Source of the DNA: Sciurus carolinensis
Taxonomy: Eukaryota; Chordata; Mammalia; Rodentia; Sciuridae
Assembly: GCF_902686445.1 (NCBI RefSeq)
Contig: NC_062215.1
Coordinates: 27,612,750 to 27,676,749 of the forward strand
Length of the DNA: 64,000 nt
Reading direction: 5' to 3'
Positions 12,791-25,900 of this stretch are shown here, in pieces. Numbering within the stretch: the first letter of the stretch is position 1; each line of letters opens with the position of its first letter. The translations under genes and the position numbers were made by a program. The notes below the pieces were generated by a model. The model had not been told where the DNA came from, ran no database searches, and saw only the letters and a list, made by a program, of their open reading frames with translations.

Positions 12791-12966
12791 TTATTTTATC
12801 CCCGTTTTACAGATTAGAAAACTGTGATGCAGGAGAATTTAACTTACTCAAAACCTGACCTCTTGAGAGAGTCAAGACTGTGGGTTTAAACATAGCTGTT
12901 TTCAGTTTCCAAACTATATGGCTGCCCAGTGCATTTAAACATATTTCTCTGTTTTAATTGTTAATC
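12791..12966 (-). repeat. MIR-containing segment, copy B of a dispersed pair
   Basis: Antisense MIR core (TATCCCCGTTTTACAGATTA) followed by a TGCATTTAAACATATTTCTC right end. It matches 9948-10125 throughout, including the non-MIR right part. Confidence 0.55.
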
Positions 12967-14590
12967 AAACCTTTTTAAACTTAATTTCTAAATTTCCCCT
13001 GCCTCAATTGTAATGTTTCTCCTAATCAAAATCCCTAATACTATGACCACTTTTGTCATCCCTTTATCTCACTACTAATTATTTTAAGAGCACTGAATTA
13101 ATAATGAAAAAATTATAAATTTAAATTTTGTTCAAATTTCATCCAATTTGAGCTCAATTTGGCATAACATTATGCTTTTCATGAATGCCATATCTATCCC
13201 ATCTAAGTATATAATTGTTTTCACATCATCTAAGTATATAATTGTTTTCACATTATTTTGCCTACATTTTAGGTGGACCTCATTTTAAATGCACATTAAA
13301 CCATATATTTATCTTACATGGATTTGGAAACCAGAATATTAACAATGTTCGCATTAATAATTAATGTAATACTTTCTAAATTATTTAAAGTTGGGTTATA
13401 TTAGTGCTATTTTTAAGTGTATTCATGTGAAAATATTCTTTTTAAAAAATGATTATGAAAAAAATGCATAGGGATCTAATAAGCAATTAATAAAAGAATC
13501 CCTTAATGCAAAAGGTGATGCTGTTCCAAGAAGGTTCTCCAGTTCTCAGTTACATGTCCTAAAAGCTATTAAGTCTCATTAAATCACAGAGATCTGGTAT
13601 CAGACTAACCAGTCTGGGCCTATCTTCAGCTTCTCAAAGTTCAATCACTGTGAGAGAAACAGGAGTAGAGGTTTAGTGGATTAGTCACAACAGGCCATAA
13701 TCTCTGCATTCTCAATTGTAATCCAGCCTCCCTCTACCAATGTGACTGGGGGAGAGAAAAAAATCTCACAAAAAAACCCAAAGCTCAGAAAAGCCTAAAG
13801 CCGGCTCCCTAGAGACATACCCAGGTCACAGTTTGCTTGTCTTTACTTAACATCAACACAGCATTTGTCGCATTTCTCATCTGTCCTAATTCCTGTTGGT
13901 TTTTCATTTATGCCTTTTGCTGAAATTCTCAGATCAGATATATTTGAAAACAAACCATGTCAAAATCCCAGGAATAGGAAAGCATTTAATTATCATCTAA
14001 AAATCCTTTTCTCTCAAGTGAATATTAAACATAAATCAAACTATGTTTTCATGTTACAAATGGATTGAAAAACCACAGTTAAGGTTACCATGTGCACAAA
14101 TTAATACCTGGGGAAGGCTGGTGAGACTAAACAATGAAAAGAAAAAAAAAAGTAGTCACATTTCAGTAAAAATGAGTGACAGCTTTAGAATGTGCAGGCT
14201 AAATATTATGTCTTTTACTATATATGAATTGGAAGATGATACGTCATTTCTTTACTACTCTAGCCAATAACCCAGCATTTACTGATGTATCAAGGAGGAA
14301 AAATGATAAGCAAATCCCTGAATCAGGATTCTGTTTACATCTCTACTCTCAAGGTTAGATTTTACTGGATGACACAAGTTAATACACATGATCATACACA
14401 CTGGAGGCCTTGATGAGTCTAAACTGTAGCTTTAAAAGGAAAATAGGTGGTATTAAATTTTTTAAAAAAAATTTAAAGAAAAATGTAGGCCAGACTCAGT
14501 ATATTGTCTCTGGAGCTCATTCTAGGAAAAGGCATGATTGTCTTCTCTCTTATTACCTTTAAAATATTCCCCGAACATCCTAGTTTCCCC
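12966..14590. other. AT-rich unassigned intronic stretch
   Basis: Strongly AT-rich, with one 27-base tandem duplication (13201-13254). No known element was recognised. Low repeat content leaves room for conserved noncoding sequence. Confidence 0.45.
13201..13254. repeat. Two-copy 27-base tandem repeat
   Basis: Unit ATCTAAGTATATAATTGTTT continuing TCACATC occurs at 13201-13227 and again at 13228-13254 with one final-base change. This points to a recent local slippage or duplication. Confidence 0.9.
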
Positions 14591-14599
14591 TAGTGAATC

Positions 14600-14960
14600 A
14601 AATTCAACCAACCTTAACTGATTATGTGCTATGTACAGGCATTGTGCTAAACACTTTCACATGCATTGGCTCATTTAATCCCCATGTTTTACATGATATT
14701 GCCAAATTTCTTCCTAATTTTGCCCAATGTGTCTTTTGTTCTTTTAGCTTTAGCCATAACAACAGCAAAAACGCAGCATTTATCAAATACATTCTATGTG
14801 CCAAGCACCAGGCCACATTTTAAAATTTCAATCTCCCTTGACTTCAAAGACACATTCTATTACCTTCAGAGTACAAATAAGGATACTGAAGCTCAGTCAG
14901 AGATGTTAAGTAACTTCCCAAGGTCACACAAGGTCTCAGCAGAGTCAAGATTAAATGATA
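14600..14960 (-). mobile_element. MIR / L2-like composite remnant
   Basis: Two consecutive antisense blocks: CATGCATTGGCTCATTTAAT with CCCCATGTTTTACATGATAT, then AATACATTCTATGTGCCAAGC with AGGATACTGAAGCTCAGTCA and GTAACTTCCCAAGGTCACAC. These are typical antisense MIR/L2 phrases. The 136-codon frame across them is a repeat artefact. Confidence 0.6.
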
Positions 14961-15806
14961 AGACAACATACACAGTTTTCAACAAATGTTTTTATGTAGC
15001 TGTCAGTGATGACCACTCCCCAAGACTTTTTTCTTGGGATATTAAAAGGGCTACAATGTCATTATCCTACAAGTAAAAGTCTGGGCTATTCTGTTACAAT
15101 GCCTTATCTTACTCTTGCCTATCTCGAAAATCATTCTCCACTTTTTGGTTCAATGCAGTCTAGAAAGTTCTTCCTGTACTTTAAATCTTGCTGCCTTGAC
15201 CTTTCAAAAACTGGAGAAGTTTAGAATCAACAGAAAATTTGGACCATTTTCCGTCAAAGTCTCTTCACACCATAAGGTTCCCAAGTTAGAAAGTGATTCC
15301 CCAAATTCCCTATTTCAAAACTCCTGTTTAAAAGAAGAAAACTGGTACAATGCCTTACCCACTGCACAGAGCTTGCAGGGCAGACTAACTCTATATGACA
15401 TGTCCTAACTTCAATCCTAATGTTTCCCTCCCAGCAAACTAGCTGATTCTCTTTTCCCTGTAATTTATTAAAAAAAAAAAAGTTCTAGGAAGAACACTGA
15501 AATCTCAAAATTTCAAAACCTCTTAATTGTAGCTGCTTGTCTCAGATCTAGCTTATGGAGTAAAATACCATCTTGAACCGCAGGGCTATTCAGTCCCAGG
15601 GCTATTCAGTTTTTTGTTTAACAGTTTTTAGGTATGGATCATTGTTGAAAGAATCTGTGAAGGTTTAATCTTGATATATACTTCTCTCCCAAGGAATTCA
15701 AGTATATTTCTGGAGCTTTATAAACATTACTTATGGCTATGATATGATCAAATTATAAAGAACGTCACACTATGTGATGCAATAATCATAATATTAGGGT
15801 TATGTT
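14960..15806. other. Unassigned intronic stretch
   Basis: No element or exon recognised. A short direct repeat of CAGGGCTATTCAGT occurs at about 15580-15610. Confidence 0.45.
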
Positions 15807-15910
15807 GAACACTTTTTTTTTTTTTTTTTTTGGCAGTACTAGGGATTTGAACCCAGGGCCTTGTGCTTGCAAGGCAAGCACTCAACCAATGGAGCTATAT
15901 CCCCAGCCCT
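15807..15910 (-). mobile_element. ID SINE
   Basis: Reverse-strand ID with a long poly(T) at left (from 15813) and body ending GAGCTATATCCCCAGCCCT. A perfect 11-base target-site duplication AGGGTTATGTT (15796-15806 and 15911-15921) fixes the insertion. Confidence 0.95.
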
Positions 15911-15920
15911 AGGGTTATGT

Positions 15921-18430
15921 TAATGAAATAACTCAATAGAAATAATTATCTGTAGACATGAAAATAGATGTCAAAAATATCATGAACTAGAAACAAAATG
16001 GGTCTTTCAAAACTGGGGGAAATATAAATATTAAAAACTGAGATGAATAGGCTATTATGGAAATATAAAATGAAAATCATGGGTATTAAAATGGCAGTTA
16101 CCATACAAATATTCCCACCATGTTCTCTTTTCTCCTGGACCCCCAGCTCCTTTGAAATAAGAGATGGCCCTGTGACTAACTAGAAATGATGTATACAGCT
16201 TCCCTTCCTGGCCCATCAGAACCTCTCCCATGATCCTCCTTCACATTTTCTTCCCCATGTGTTGATGTTGATGTCAAGGACCATGCGGAATCCATGCTTT
16301 GAAGGCAGTATAACTTCCACCAGTCTTGAGACTCCCTAGTCATTGCAAAAAATACAATTTTTCTCCTCTCCTTTATCCCCTTTACCAAGCGACCCTCCCT
16401 TCAGCAAAGAAGGGTGGTGGGGGAAGAGAGAGATGCCAACTAGACAATTCATGTGAGCAAGAATCCATGATTTCCTGATCAGCGATAACCAGAAAGCACC
16501 ATGGGAAAATAGCTAAGATAAAATGTAAAAAAAAAAAAAAAAAAAAAAAAATCAGTACCAATATTTCAGGTTGGAAAAGTTATAATTTTAAACTCTGGTA
16601 AACCAAAGTTTGGTCTATGGGGGCTTGCTTATTTTTCCTAAATTTTAACATTTTTGTTATATATTTAACATTAAAATAAATTCAGTGATTCCCATATTGC
16701 TCATGTTTGTGACCCTAAAACACTTCTGCATATACAGTCTCTGTCTTATAAGGAGCAATGATCCAGGAAGAACATCTTGTTGGAGTTCATGATTGGCCTA
16801 AATATTGATGCACAGATACCACTTTCATTCATTAATTTGCTCAACATGTGTTACCCCTAGACATGACACAATACAAGGTTGTACCTGGCTCAGTCAAGCT
16901 CTAGTTGCAGCAGTTCAAAAAGCAGAGAATATAAAAAATGAAAAGGCGGCACCAACTTGGGAGCCTAAGATTACATGTGGCTGTCATTCACCACTACAAT
17001 GCACTAAAACAAACTAATAGGCCACAAAGAACTGCTCCAAGTGGAAAAACAGGGATGCAGCTTGTTGCAGATATTACAACTAATGACTTTTCTATGCTTC
17101 ATTCTACAGGGGTTTGAGTCACTGCAACTTAGAGCTGGTGTCATTATGGTGCATTATGAGACTTAGAGAGCAAGTGACATATTTCTATTCACACCTAGAC
17201 CATGCAAAGGAAATGTAACACTCCCAAGATACTTTACTTTCTATCACTGTCTTCCTAAAAAAATTTACTTATCTAATCAGAAGTTAGCAACAGGGCTATT
17301 TTTCCCATGTTCCCCCTGCCCTCGTTTTTTTTCTGTAATTAAAATAACAAGTGAACAAACAACAAAAAAATTATCCAAGTGACCATTTCCTCACAGTTGT
17401 TAAAATCAAGGAGGTGATGACAGAAGGGAATCTGCACTCAAAAATGGTAAATCCGCTTCTTTTATTTTTTATAATTCCTAAGCTCCCAGGTCTTCTGTCT
17501 GGTAAAATCTAGTCAGCTACACTACCATTTGGTTCCATAAGGGGCAGAGAAGTAATGTTTTTTGACAGAAGACTGAAAACCCCATAGAGACCAGTCACTT
17601 CCTATATTGCTCTGCATCAAGACTAAAGGGTAGGGCAGCTCCTCCTGGGAAGCACTCTCATTCAATACTAACTACAGCACAATGGGTGTTGGTTTCTCCC
17701 AAGCTGAAAAATCATCATATCCTGAATAATCTCCTCTAACAGGAATAGAGATGACATGGAGAAAGGAACAGCAATGAACCCATTGATCCTTAATGGTCCC
17801 ATTTCAAGTCTATTATATGGTGTCCAGGAACAAAAAGGAACCAGAATACATTTTAAACAACTCTTAAGTGCCTCAAACAAGGAGGGTTTGTCAAATAGGG
17901 TTGAGTCTGAGATGGAAACAGAAAGCTATCAAATATGTTGCTCCCTGCCATGGCTCCCTTTCTCTGTGACTCTCTGCACATTTAAAAACCTACAGGCAGC
18001 AGAAGGAAGACAGCGACAGACTGGTCTGCTCAGGCTCTCTCCTGATTAGCCTCAGTTCTTGTCTCCCAGCCTCCCGTGAAGTCAAGAAAGCAATTCTGAA
18101 AAACTCCTTCTTATTCATTTATGTATCAATTTAGTCATTCGTTATTGAGCATCTTCTAAATTCCAGGCACTGGCAATGAGGGAAAAAAAAATCCACAATA
18201 TTTGCATATCACTAGATATGCATTCTACCAGAACACAGATCATGGCTATTTCATTCAGTACATTTTATTGCATGCCTGGTCCAGTGCCCTACTTCATAGG
18301 AGGTTATCTATTTGTTAGCATTTGTGGAACGAATGGACAAACACATGAAATGGTGGGGAAAAATTAAACTGCCGTGCCTATGTTACTTTGTGATTTCCAG
18401 AGTCCTGTGAGATATTCGTTATTATCCCAA
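15921..18430. other. Unassigned intronic stretch
   Basis: About 2.5 kb of AT-rich sequence with a 20-plus A run near 16528-16551. No exon, RNA gene or clear transposon was recognised on either strand. Confidence 0.45.
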
Positions 18431-18439
18431 CCTCACAGT

Positions 18440-18960
18440 GAAGGAAAGGACTCTGCTCCCTCAGTAAGTGTTGCCATCAGAACTGTTTTCCTTGAGGGTA
18501 AAACAGAGCTGCGTATGTAGCGGGGGGAGAGGAGCGGAAGGGAAATGTGTTGACTCATATCCTTCAGTTAATGTGTTTATTCCAACTCTGGCATTGCTGC
18601 CAAATGTGTTGCAAAGCCAGCAAGACTTGGCTCTGGAAAACTCACCTGAAAGTCACAGGCTTCATTTCCTACTGCCAGCCCCTTTAGCCACTGGGCATGA
18701 AGTATTAGACAAAGTTAAAGATTAATTTTGCATTTGCTGTGACAAAAGTGTCACCTCACCCAGATCAGGAGGCAAAGGCATTTGTAGGCTGTCTCTTTCA
18801 TAACCACTGATAATCTCTCCACTGCCATCCTGATGGCACCTTAATGCAAATGTAATCAAACCCAAACACTGGCTGTCCCATTCCCAGCCCAATCTTGCTA
18901 ATAAAGAGCAATTATGGTTTTGTTATACAGGTGATCCTAGACCATTTCTCACCACCCAAC
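18440..18960. promoter_or_regulatory. Candidate intronic cis-regulatory element
   Basis: This stretch is free of recognisable repeats and carries clustered factor-like motifs. They are ATGCAAAT (octamer, about 18845), GATTAATTTTGCATTTGC (about 18719), TGTCACCTCACC (T-box-like, about 18748) and AGCAATTATGG (homeodomain-like, about 18908). CA10 is a neural gene with a large regulatory landscape, so an enhancer is plausible. This is a guess from composition; conservation was not measured. Confidence 0.3.
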
Positions 18961-19157
18961 CCCCACCCTCCCCCGCAACCCAGCCCAACTCCAGCATACT
19001 AAAATATCTCTTCAAGTTCTGGGAGGAAAACCATAAAAAATGTTAGAGGAAAGATTCCATAATCAGAAAGAAGGAAGATGATAACTGACACATTGCAAAA
19101 TCCAGAGTCAAGCCAACAGGTTTCTCTTTTTTGTAAGGTATAAATACCTAGTAATAA

Positions 19158-19221
19158 AATAAGTAAGGAGATATCCTCTATAATCTGAAAATAAGTAAGG
19201 AGACAAACTCTATAATCTGAA
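19158..19221. repeat. Two-copy 32-base tandem repeat
   Basis: Units at 19158-19189 and 19190-19221 begin AATAAGTAAGGAGA and end CTCTATAATCTGAA, differing at about three positions in the middle. Confidence 0.85.
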
Positions 19222-19589
19222 CGGTCTCAAAAGCTTCTGAGACGCCACCTAGAAACAGAGACAAACACTGGAAATTGACTAGTGATCCTGGCCAAATGGA
19301 GCATAGCTGGACCAGAGCCAGAAACTTCACCCTGACTGGTCAGTCTTTAATGAAGAGCAAGATACAAGCTTCATACTTTCTTGGGCCTTAAAAGGAGGCC
19401 TCTCCTGCACAGAGGGACATTATCAAATGCAAGGTGTCTCCTAACACTTTCCACCTTGACCTCGCCCACCACCCTCCACTCCAGCTGTTGCCATACTCCC
19501 CTCTTGACCATTCCCCTAATCCTCCCAGCCTTGGAAATGCTATTTCTTATGGGCACCCCTTTCTGTCACACCCCCAATCTGCCCGATCT

Positions 19590-19900
19590 TCCAAGCCAAC
19601 ACTTTTGACGTCCCTCAAGCCAGAGCTCAAGCATCTTCTAAATAACACTACTTACTCTTCCCTTTACCCTTTTCATTTCCAGGAGGAGTTAGATGTCCCT
19701 TCTCTGTTCCCTCCAAACACTTCCTGTATTTTTCACTACAGTACTTACCACATTCTACTGTAACTACTGATCTTTTTAAAATTAGTCTCTTATTTGATTA
19801 CAAAGTTCTTGGAGGGCAAGTTCAGTGTCTCATCCATTCTTGTTGGCTCCCCAGGACCTGACTGGTTCAGGAAGCCCTTAACAGGTGTTGAATGATTTGG
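19590..19900 (+). mobile_element. L2 3'-end remnant
   Basis: Ordered L2 phrases: CCCTCAAGCCAGAGCTCAAG, AGTACTTACCACATTCTACTG, ACAAAGTTCTTGGAGGGCAAG, TCAGTGTCTCATCCATTCTTG, then GTTGGCTCCCCAGGACCTGA and a GTGTTGAATGA end. The match is good over the last 150 bases. Confidence 0.7.
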
Positions 19901-20469
19901 TAGACAAAGGAGACTTTTTCATTTCCGGTCTCTCAATCTCTCTACAATAACTAAAACACTGAGAAGATGCAATGGGACCATGCACATATTCTCCCAAATA
20001 AACATGTAGTCTACTAGAAATAAGAGTTGTGCAGATTGTAGAAAGGCAAAAATGCTGTAAAAGGCTTGGCATTGCTTCAAGCATCTGCTGCATGCCAGTG
20101 CAGCTACTGCGTGGCCTAGTTCATCTTCATGACATAAATGCATGTATGCGTGATTGGTTTCTCTTGGCCTTCATCTGCGGTTAAAGATATTATTATGATG
20201 ATTCATATACAAACTGAAGACATTTGCATTTGCTTAACATGAAAACACTAAGTCTCAAATACCAGGGTCAATCAGGGTTTTGGGAGAGAGGAAAATGCTT
20301 CCCCCTCCCTTTTGTTTATTTGTCACTCAAAATGTCCTATGGCCTAATTGATCTATTAGGACAGGATGTTTTTCAACAGGTCTTTGTGTTTTGTGATCAA
20401 GAATAAAGGTCAACAAGGAAAACAAAAATCCAGTATTGCTTATTACGAAGTGTAAAAATATTTTTTATT

Positions 20470-20960
20470 AAGTTGCAAACAAATCTGACTATGTCACTTT
20501 CCGAGCTCCCCCTTTGCTTCTCATGAAGAAAAGCTAAGGTCTAAACTGTTGATCTGGGCTTGCAAGATCCATGTTGTTTGTTTGTTTGTTGTTTGTTTAG
20601 GCTGTGCTGGGCATTAAACCCAGGGCCCTGAGCATGTGGGGCAAGCGCTTTACCACTAAGCCACACCCCTGGTCCCTGTTTTTGTAGTCCTATCTACAGT
20701 CACTGGTTCATCCCATTACCTCCATAGGCCCACATTACTATACTTGTCAAATTTTACTTTTTCCATCTCTTTCCTACAAACATACTATTCTTGACTCATG
20801 GTACTCCTCCCTGCTTTTCTCCTCCAGATATCTTTCCTTTCCCCACTTGCATCTACCAGCCACAGAGTTACTTGCTGTTCCTTATACTCCCAGAAGTCTT
20901 TGCACACACCTCTGTCACACAACATGGACTACCTCGTAACTATGAAGAACCAGGTGGTGT
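20470..20960 (+). mobile_element. L2 fragment interrupted by an ID-like SINE
   Basis: CAAATCTGACTATGTCACTT with GCTTCTCATGAAGAAAAGCT and GGCTTGCAAGATCC on the left continues as CTATACTTGTCAAATTTTAC and CTTGCTGTTCCTTATACTCC on the right. This is L2 order, split by the SINE at 20572-20677. Confidence 0.6.
20572..20677 (-). mobile_element. ID-like SINE, older copy
   Basis: Reverse-strand element: GTTT-rich left tail, TTAAACCCAGGGCCCTGAGC, GGGCAAGCGCTTTACCACTA and AGCCACACCCCTGGTCCC. It is more diverged from the ID consensus than the copies at 5.3 or 59 kb and has no clean target duplication. It lies inside an L2 fragment. Confidence 0.8.
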
Positions 20961-21119
20961 TCATTTTTGTGATTCCAGTATGCAGTACACAGCTGTCAAT
21001 ATTTTTCTATTTGAACACAGACTGAAATGACTAAATAATTAACTGGCATTTACAAGAACTAGTTCCAAGTGTCAACAACTATAATGCTTTCCGGTGTCAA
21101 TCATAACAACATGAAGATG

Positions 21120-21330
21120 ATGAAGTAAGAATAATTTCATGGGGATAGCTTCAATTCACCAATGGCCATATACCAGGCACTATGGAAGATCTTATTTCTT
21201 ATCTTTCTCCAGTCCTCAATTTACAGATGAGGAAACTGAGGCTCACAGAACCCAAATTGCTTTTCCAACACTACACAAAGAGTGAAAGACAAAGTTGTAA
21301 TTCACATGTAAGCCTGTCTTAGTTTCAAAG
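21120..21330 (-). mobile_element. MIR SINE
   Basis: TTACAGATGAGGAAACTGAG followed by GCTCACAGAACCCAAATTGC and AAAGTTGTAATTCACATG is an antisense MIR core with good similarity. Confidence 0.7.
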
Positions 21331-22179
21331 CCTGTGCTCACTATCATGTGTTATGTACAATGTGATCAGTCATATTCTAGATACTGTGCTGTGTACTTTA
21401 TGCACAGTGCTTTGTTAACCTTGTCATTTCCCTTGAATGCCACAACCTTGAGTATTATTACCTTCATTTTAGAGATAAAAAAGCAAACCTTCCCCACCCT
21501 CCCAAAAAAGAACTGAACAGTCTGCAATTTAAATAGGTTACAGACTATGCAAATGCAGCCCTGCCTGGAGACATGCAACACTAATTTAAGATCCAAAGCA
21601 ATGTCAGACTTGCAAACAAGTTTTAAGAAAGTTCAATCCATTGAATCAATGCAAGACTTCCTAACTTAAAAATAAAAATTACAAAGAGAATAAATATGTT
21701 AGGACACTCCATGGTCTCTAATTCAATAGCTCCCTAATTGGGTTCCTTCCAACATTCTAGTATCTCCTTAAGTGAATCCTTGATTTCAGCCGTAGCAGTC
21801 CTCCCTGTACACGCTCCTCTTCCTTCTCCATCTCTTACTTCCAGAACTCTAACATCAATCTAATATCCTCCCCCTCTTTCATTACTGGATTTCTCACTCC
21901 TATAGAATTTATGTCCTGTATTAAGCAATGAGACATTACTTTTATCGCTCTCTATCACAATACACTTTGGCATACAACTTTTATAATTATATTTTAACAA
22001 TTAAATATTATTCATGCTATCTGATACCATTCTACATCATGTGTATGCTTCTCAACTTCGCTTTTGTAACTCTGTCTTAAGTAGGGTCAGTACATAATAT
22101 ATAAAAACACAGATACTCTATGTTTGCAAAGCTTGAAGAATGGAATCATGTTCTGATGTTTCTTTGAACAATCCTTTAG

Positions 22180-22300
22180 AAATAAGCAAAGCAAATATAC
22201 CTTTCATTTTACAGATGAGGAAACTGAGACTTTTTCAGAGGTTAAGAGAACTGCCAAAGCCACATAGGTGATTAGGATAGAGTTGTACTGCAGAGTGGCT
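22180..22300 (-). mobile_element. MIR SINE fragment
   Basis: TTTTACAGATGAGGAAACTG followed by AGAGGTTAAGAGAACTGCC is an antisense MIR core. Confidence 0.65.
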
Positions 22301-25300
22301 TCTGGTGACTTCCATATTTTTTCTGTAAGGGCTTGCTACCACACCCATCATGGTACCTGGGTCTCTTTCTGAGCTAAACCCTAAATGCAAATATGTAACC
22401 TTTAATCCAGTTAAGGTTATAGGAACTGACTTCCTTGATGGCAATCAAATTCCTCTTTCTCAACCAAGGGAATGTTTCTCCACATTGCCATTTCTTTTTT
22501 CCCTTGGGATTTTATATTAAGACAACTCACCTCACTCATTTGCTGGCTGCCTAGAGAGTTTCACCTAGGAAGATGGTTATCTGTTCATCACTCTGTTTGA
22601 CCTCACAAGAGAAATTCAATGTAAAGAAATCACACTATGAATGAGAATATCAAATGAGTAGTGTGGGTATGGTTCATTTGCATTTAATAAGATATTCTAT
22701 TTGAAGCCATATTGAGTACAAATGTGTCATTCTGCAAGTACTTTAAAGATAGGTCTATACCAAGTTATAAATCTATAAGCAGAATAAGGAAAATTCTGTT
22801 GATCTCCTGGGTATTAAGGGTTACATGATTACCAGGTAATTTATTAACTTTCCAAACCACATCTCAAAGGTTGGTTCACAGCTATAAACTGGGTTACCTT
22901 CATGATGATGCACCAAAGTCTAATATTCCTACTCTCATTTGTATGAGAAGGAAAACTAGAGATACTTCAAACTTTACGGCCAAGGCCTCCTTGAAAGTAG
23001 GATTCATGGTCAATGTTATAAAATGTAATTGCTGATGATTCTTTTACTTTTAAAAGAGCTAATGTGGAAGAACACACACTTCAACTCTACCATTAACCAA
23101 AACTATACAGTGTCAGATTTGTCGAAATAAAAGATAAATTGATATTTTGTATACTTAACTATGTGTCAGGCACTGTGATAAGTGAAAAAAAACCACTAAA
23201 CATATTATCTCATTTAATCCATGTAGCAAACATGTGGGATGTGTACTATTATCCCTTTTTTATACATAAACAAATTAAAGTGAGACCACTTCAATTTTCA
23301 GATTAGACAAAAAAATATACTAAATATCCTTTGCTTATAGGAAGTGCTGATGATGGGATGCCAGGGGCACCTGGGCGATAGTTTCACCCATGTGGTTGAC
23401 AGTTACAACAAGGCAAATACAATCTTAATTCTAGTCTCATACTATAGTTGCTTTAGACTTCACGTCCAAGCTCTTCTAAGACTTATGTTCATTGAACCTA
23501 ATTTATTCTTTCAATTAGAAACATCAAAATACAAAATACCAAATAAAAACATTTGAAAGAAATCTTGAATCAAACATAAATGATATACTGAACTTTCACT
23601 ATTAGACCTAGGTGTGACTCTACCAGGATAAACCTCTGTGGATTCTGGTTGCTTAATCTACAAAATCACCCCCAAGAATTCTAGAACAGAAAGGTAAGTT
23701 AAACTATCTGCAAAATATTTAAAATGTGTGAAAACACCACATAGTTTAAATTGTTATTGCTATTGTGATGAATAAACTGATAAAGAAGTTATATAAGAGG
23801 GGAAGTAGGATACATTACATGAAGTAAATCAGGCAGCTGTCTTTTGACCAGGAAATGCTCTCCTCAAGCTCAATGCTCATTCATTCTCCGTGATCTGAGC
23901 TGCTTTTGTGGGAAAGGAATGGTGCTCTTGCTAACACAGAGAAAAATCATTCTGGTGCACACACACACTCTCTCTCTCTCTCTCTCTCTCTCTGTCCCTT
24001 CGTGGTCTCTTTACAGATCCTGTTGCCTTACATTTTCAGTAAAATAAGAGCTGAATTTAATGTGGAGCCAGAAGAGTTCCCAGCTCATGGCATTTCTTCT
24101 TTAGCCTTGTTGTGTTGTCATTAAGTGGCCAAAACTGATATGATCTCTCAGATGGAGGATGTGCATGCTACCTACACGGAAGCTAGCTAAGCCTGGCCAA
24201 GCAGACCCCCAGTCTCATTTAACTCTCAGTGTAGCAAACCTAAGTAGCTCAACTTAAGCAATATATACAAATAAACATTGGGGGGGGGACTCCTAGGGTA
24301 TACTTTTAATTTGGGGGATGTGATAGAAGAAGGGATTGGAAACTTTGGTTAACAAAACACTAAGCACAAAGCCCAGAATGTTCCTGAAAGCAAATACCAT
24401 CAAATGAAATTCAGTTAATATGCCTTCCATAGGCCAGGACTATTACCAACATCTTCCTTCTGCAAAATGTTTGTACTGCAGATTTTGGCTGGTCTTTTCC
24501 ATTCTTATATTCCTCAATAATGAATTCTACCCTACCAATGCATCAATCATCAGTGTCTGGTAATTCAGTAAGAATTAACACTCATTTACTAGTCAGGGCA
24601 ACTCATTCTAAGATGGTGGAGAAGTGTTTTGTTTTTTTTACTTATATTTTTAATTTATGATTTAGTATAGTCTATGATCACAGGGTTATGTTCCTTTTAG
24701 TAAAGCGCAGTCATGAGCAAATTAAAACTGCAAATCATAGAAACAGAAATGAAAGACCCACTAAACTCTCCCTGAGGCATAATTACTCAACCTTAGTGCT
24801 TTGCATTCCTATACATCCTAATGCTGTCAGATAGGAAAAGAAAGGAGACCAAGTCCCACACTGTGGCAATTGTGAATCATGATTATATCACTGACCATAA
24901 TTCAGACATACACAGGCATCACTGAATGAGTAGTTTTGATTACAGGAGGAGGACACCACTTTGACCATGGAGAGAGAATGACCTTTTGAAGTTAAGTTTA
25001 TGGATGTGTAAATACAGAGTACATGTCTTCATAAAGTGCAAAGTAATGCAGATCCTAACTAGGCATTTGGAATGCTAACCTATTTTTCTGTGTTTAGCTA
25101 AGAGCTAGCAATTTTGCTTATACTTTTATCCTTTCATTACATACCAATGATGATTACTTAGTAAATATATGTGAAAAGCCAGAGAGTCTGTAGCTCTACT
25201 CCTGGATTACAAATAACCACTCCTAATGTTCCTATTTGAATAATTTAGTTGCTGATACACCAAATCAAATACAACTATGACAGGTATCCCACTAAGACCT

Positions 25301-25900
25301 CTTTTGGGGAATAAGAACAGACTCCTCAATTTGTTCCCCAAGGACATTTCCTGGCAAAAATTAGGGTAAGGGCTGGGGATGAAGAAGATGCTGGGGGAAA
25401 TCTACAGTCTCAGTTAATGTTCCCCTTTTGTAAATCTTAAAGGGAATCAGATGGCTTGTTGATTGGAAACATTTATGATGCTGGAGAAGGGGATGGGCAA
25501 AGCCCATTTAATTACTAGTAAAAATATTCTGGAACAAGAGAAAGAGTTTGCAAAAGAATGAAGAAGAAAAAGATGTAAAATATGGCCTCTTGAGATGTCA
25601 TCCTATCTATCTCTGGACATATAACTGATAAAAACCTTTATAAGTCATCTGGGGAATTTTACTCATGGATGCATTATAGAATAACAGTGTACTCACTAGA
25701 GGAATTGGGGTCTGTACAACCTACAGCATAACTCACTAAAGTATTACAGAGGAATACTAAAATATTTCTTAGTATGGTGGGCAAGCCCCAAACAGTCATT
25801 TCAGATAACTGACTCCCACTCCTGCCTTAAGAGGAGACAATTGAAATTAAGGAGTGGTATTTAGAACTGGGTCCAGGTAAGGGTGGAGCAAGGGTTTTTA
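22300..25900. other. Unassigned intronic stretch
   Basis: Mainly AT-rich sequence without a recognised exon or young repeat. It includes a MIR-like trace at 23160-23285 (GTGTCAGGCACTGTGATAAG) and the CA/TC microsatellite at 23957. Confidence 0.45.
23957..23993. repeat. (CA)n(TC)n microsatellite
   Basis: A short CA run passes directly into about twelve TC units. The frames rich in leucine and serine across it are artefacts. Confidence 0.9.

Noticed and set aside
14666..15076. 136-codon frame on the plus strand
   Set aside because: Most of it overlaps antisense MIR/L2-like sequence, so it is a repeat artefact.
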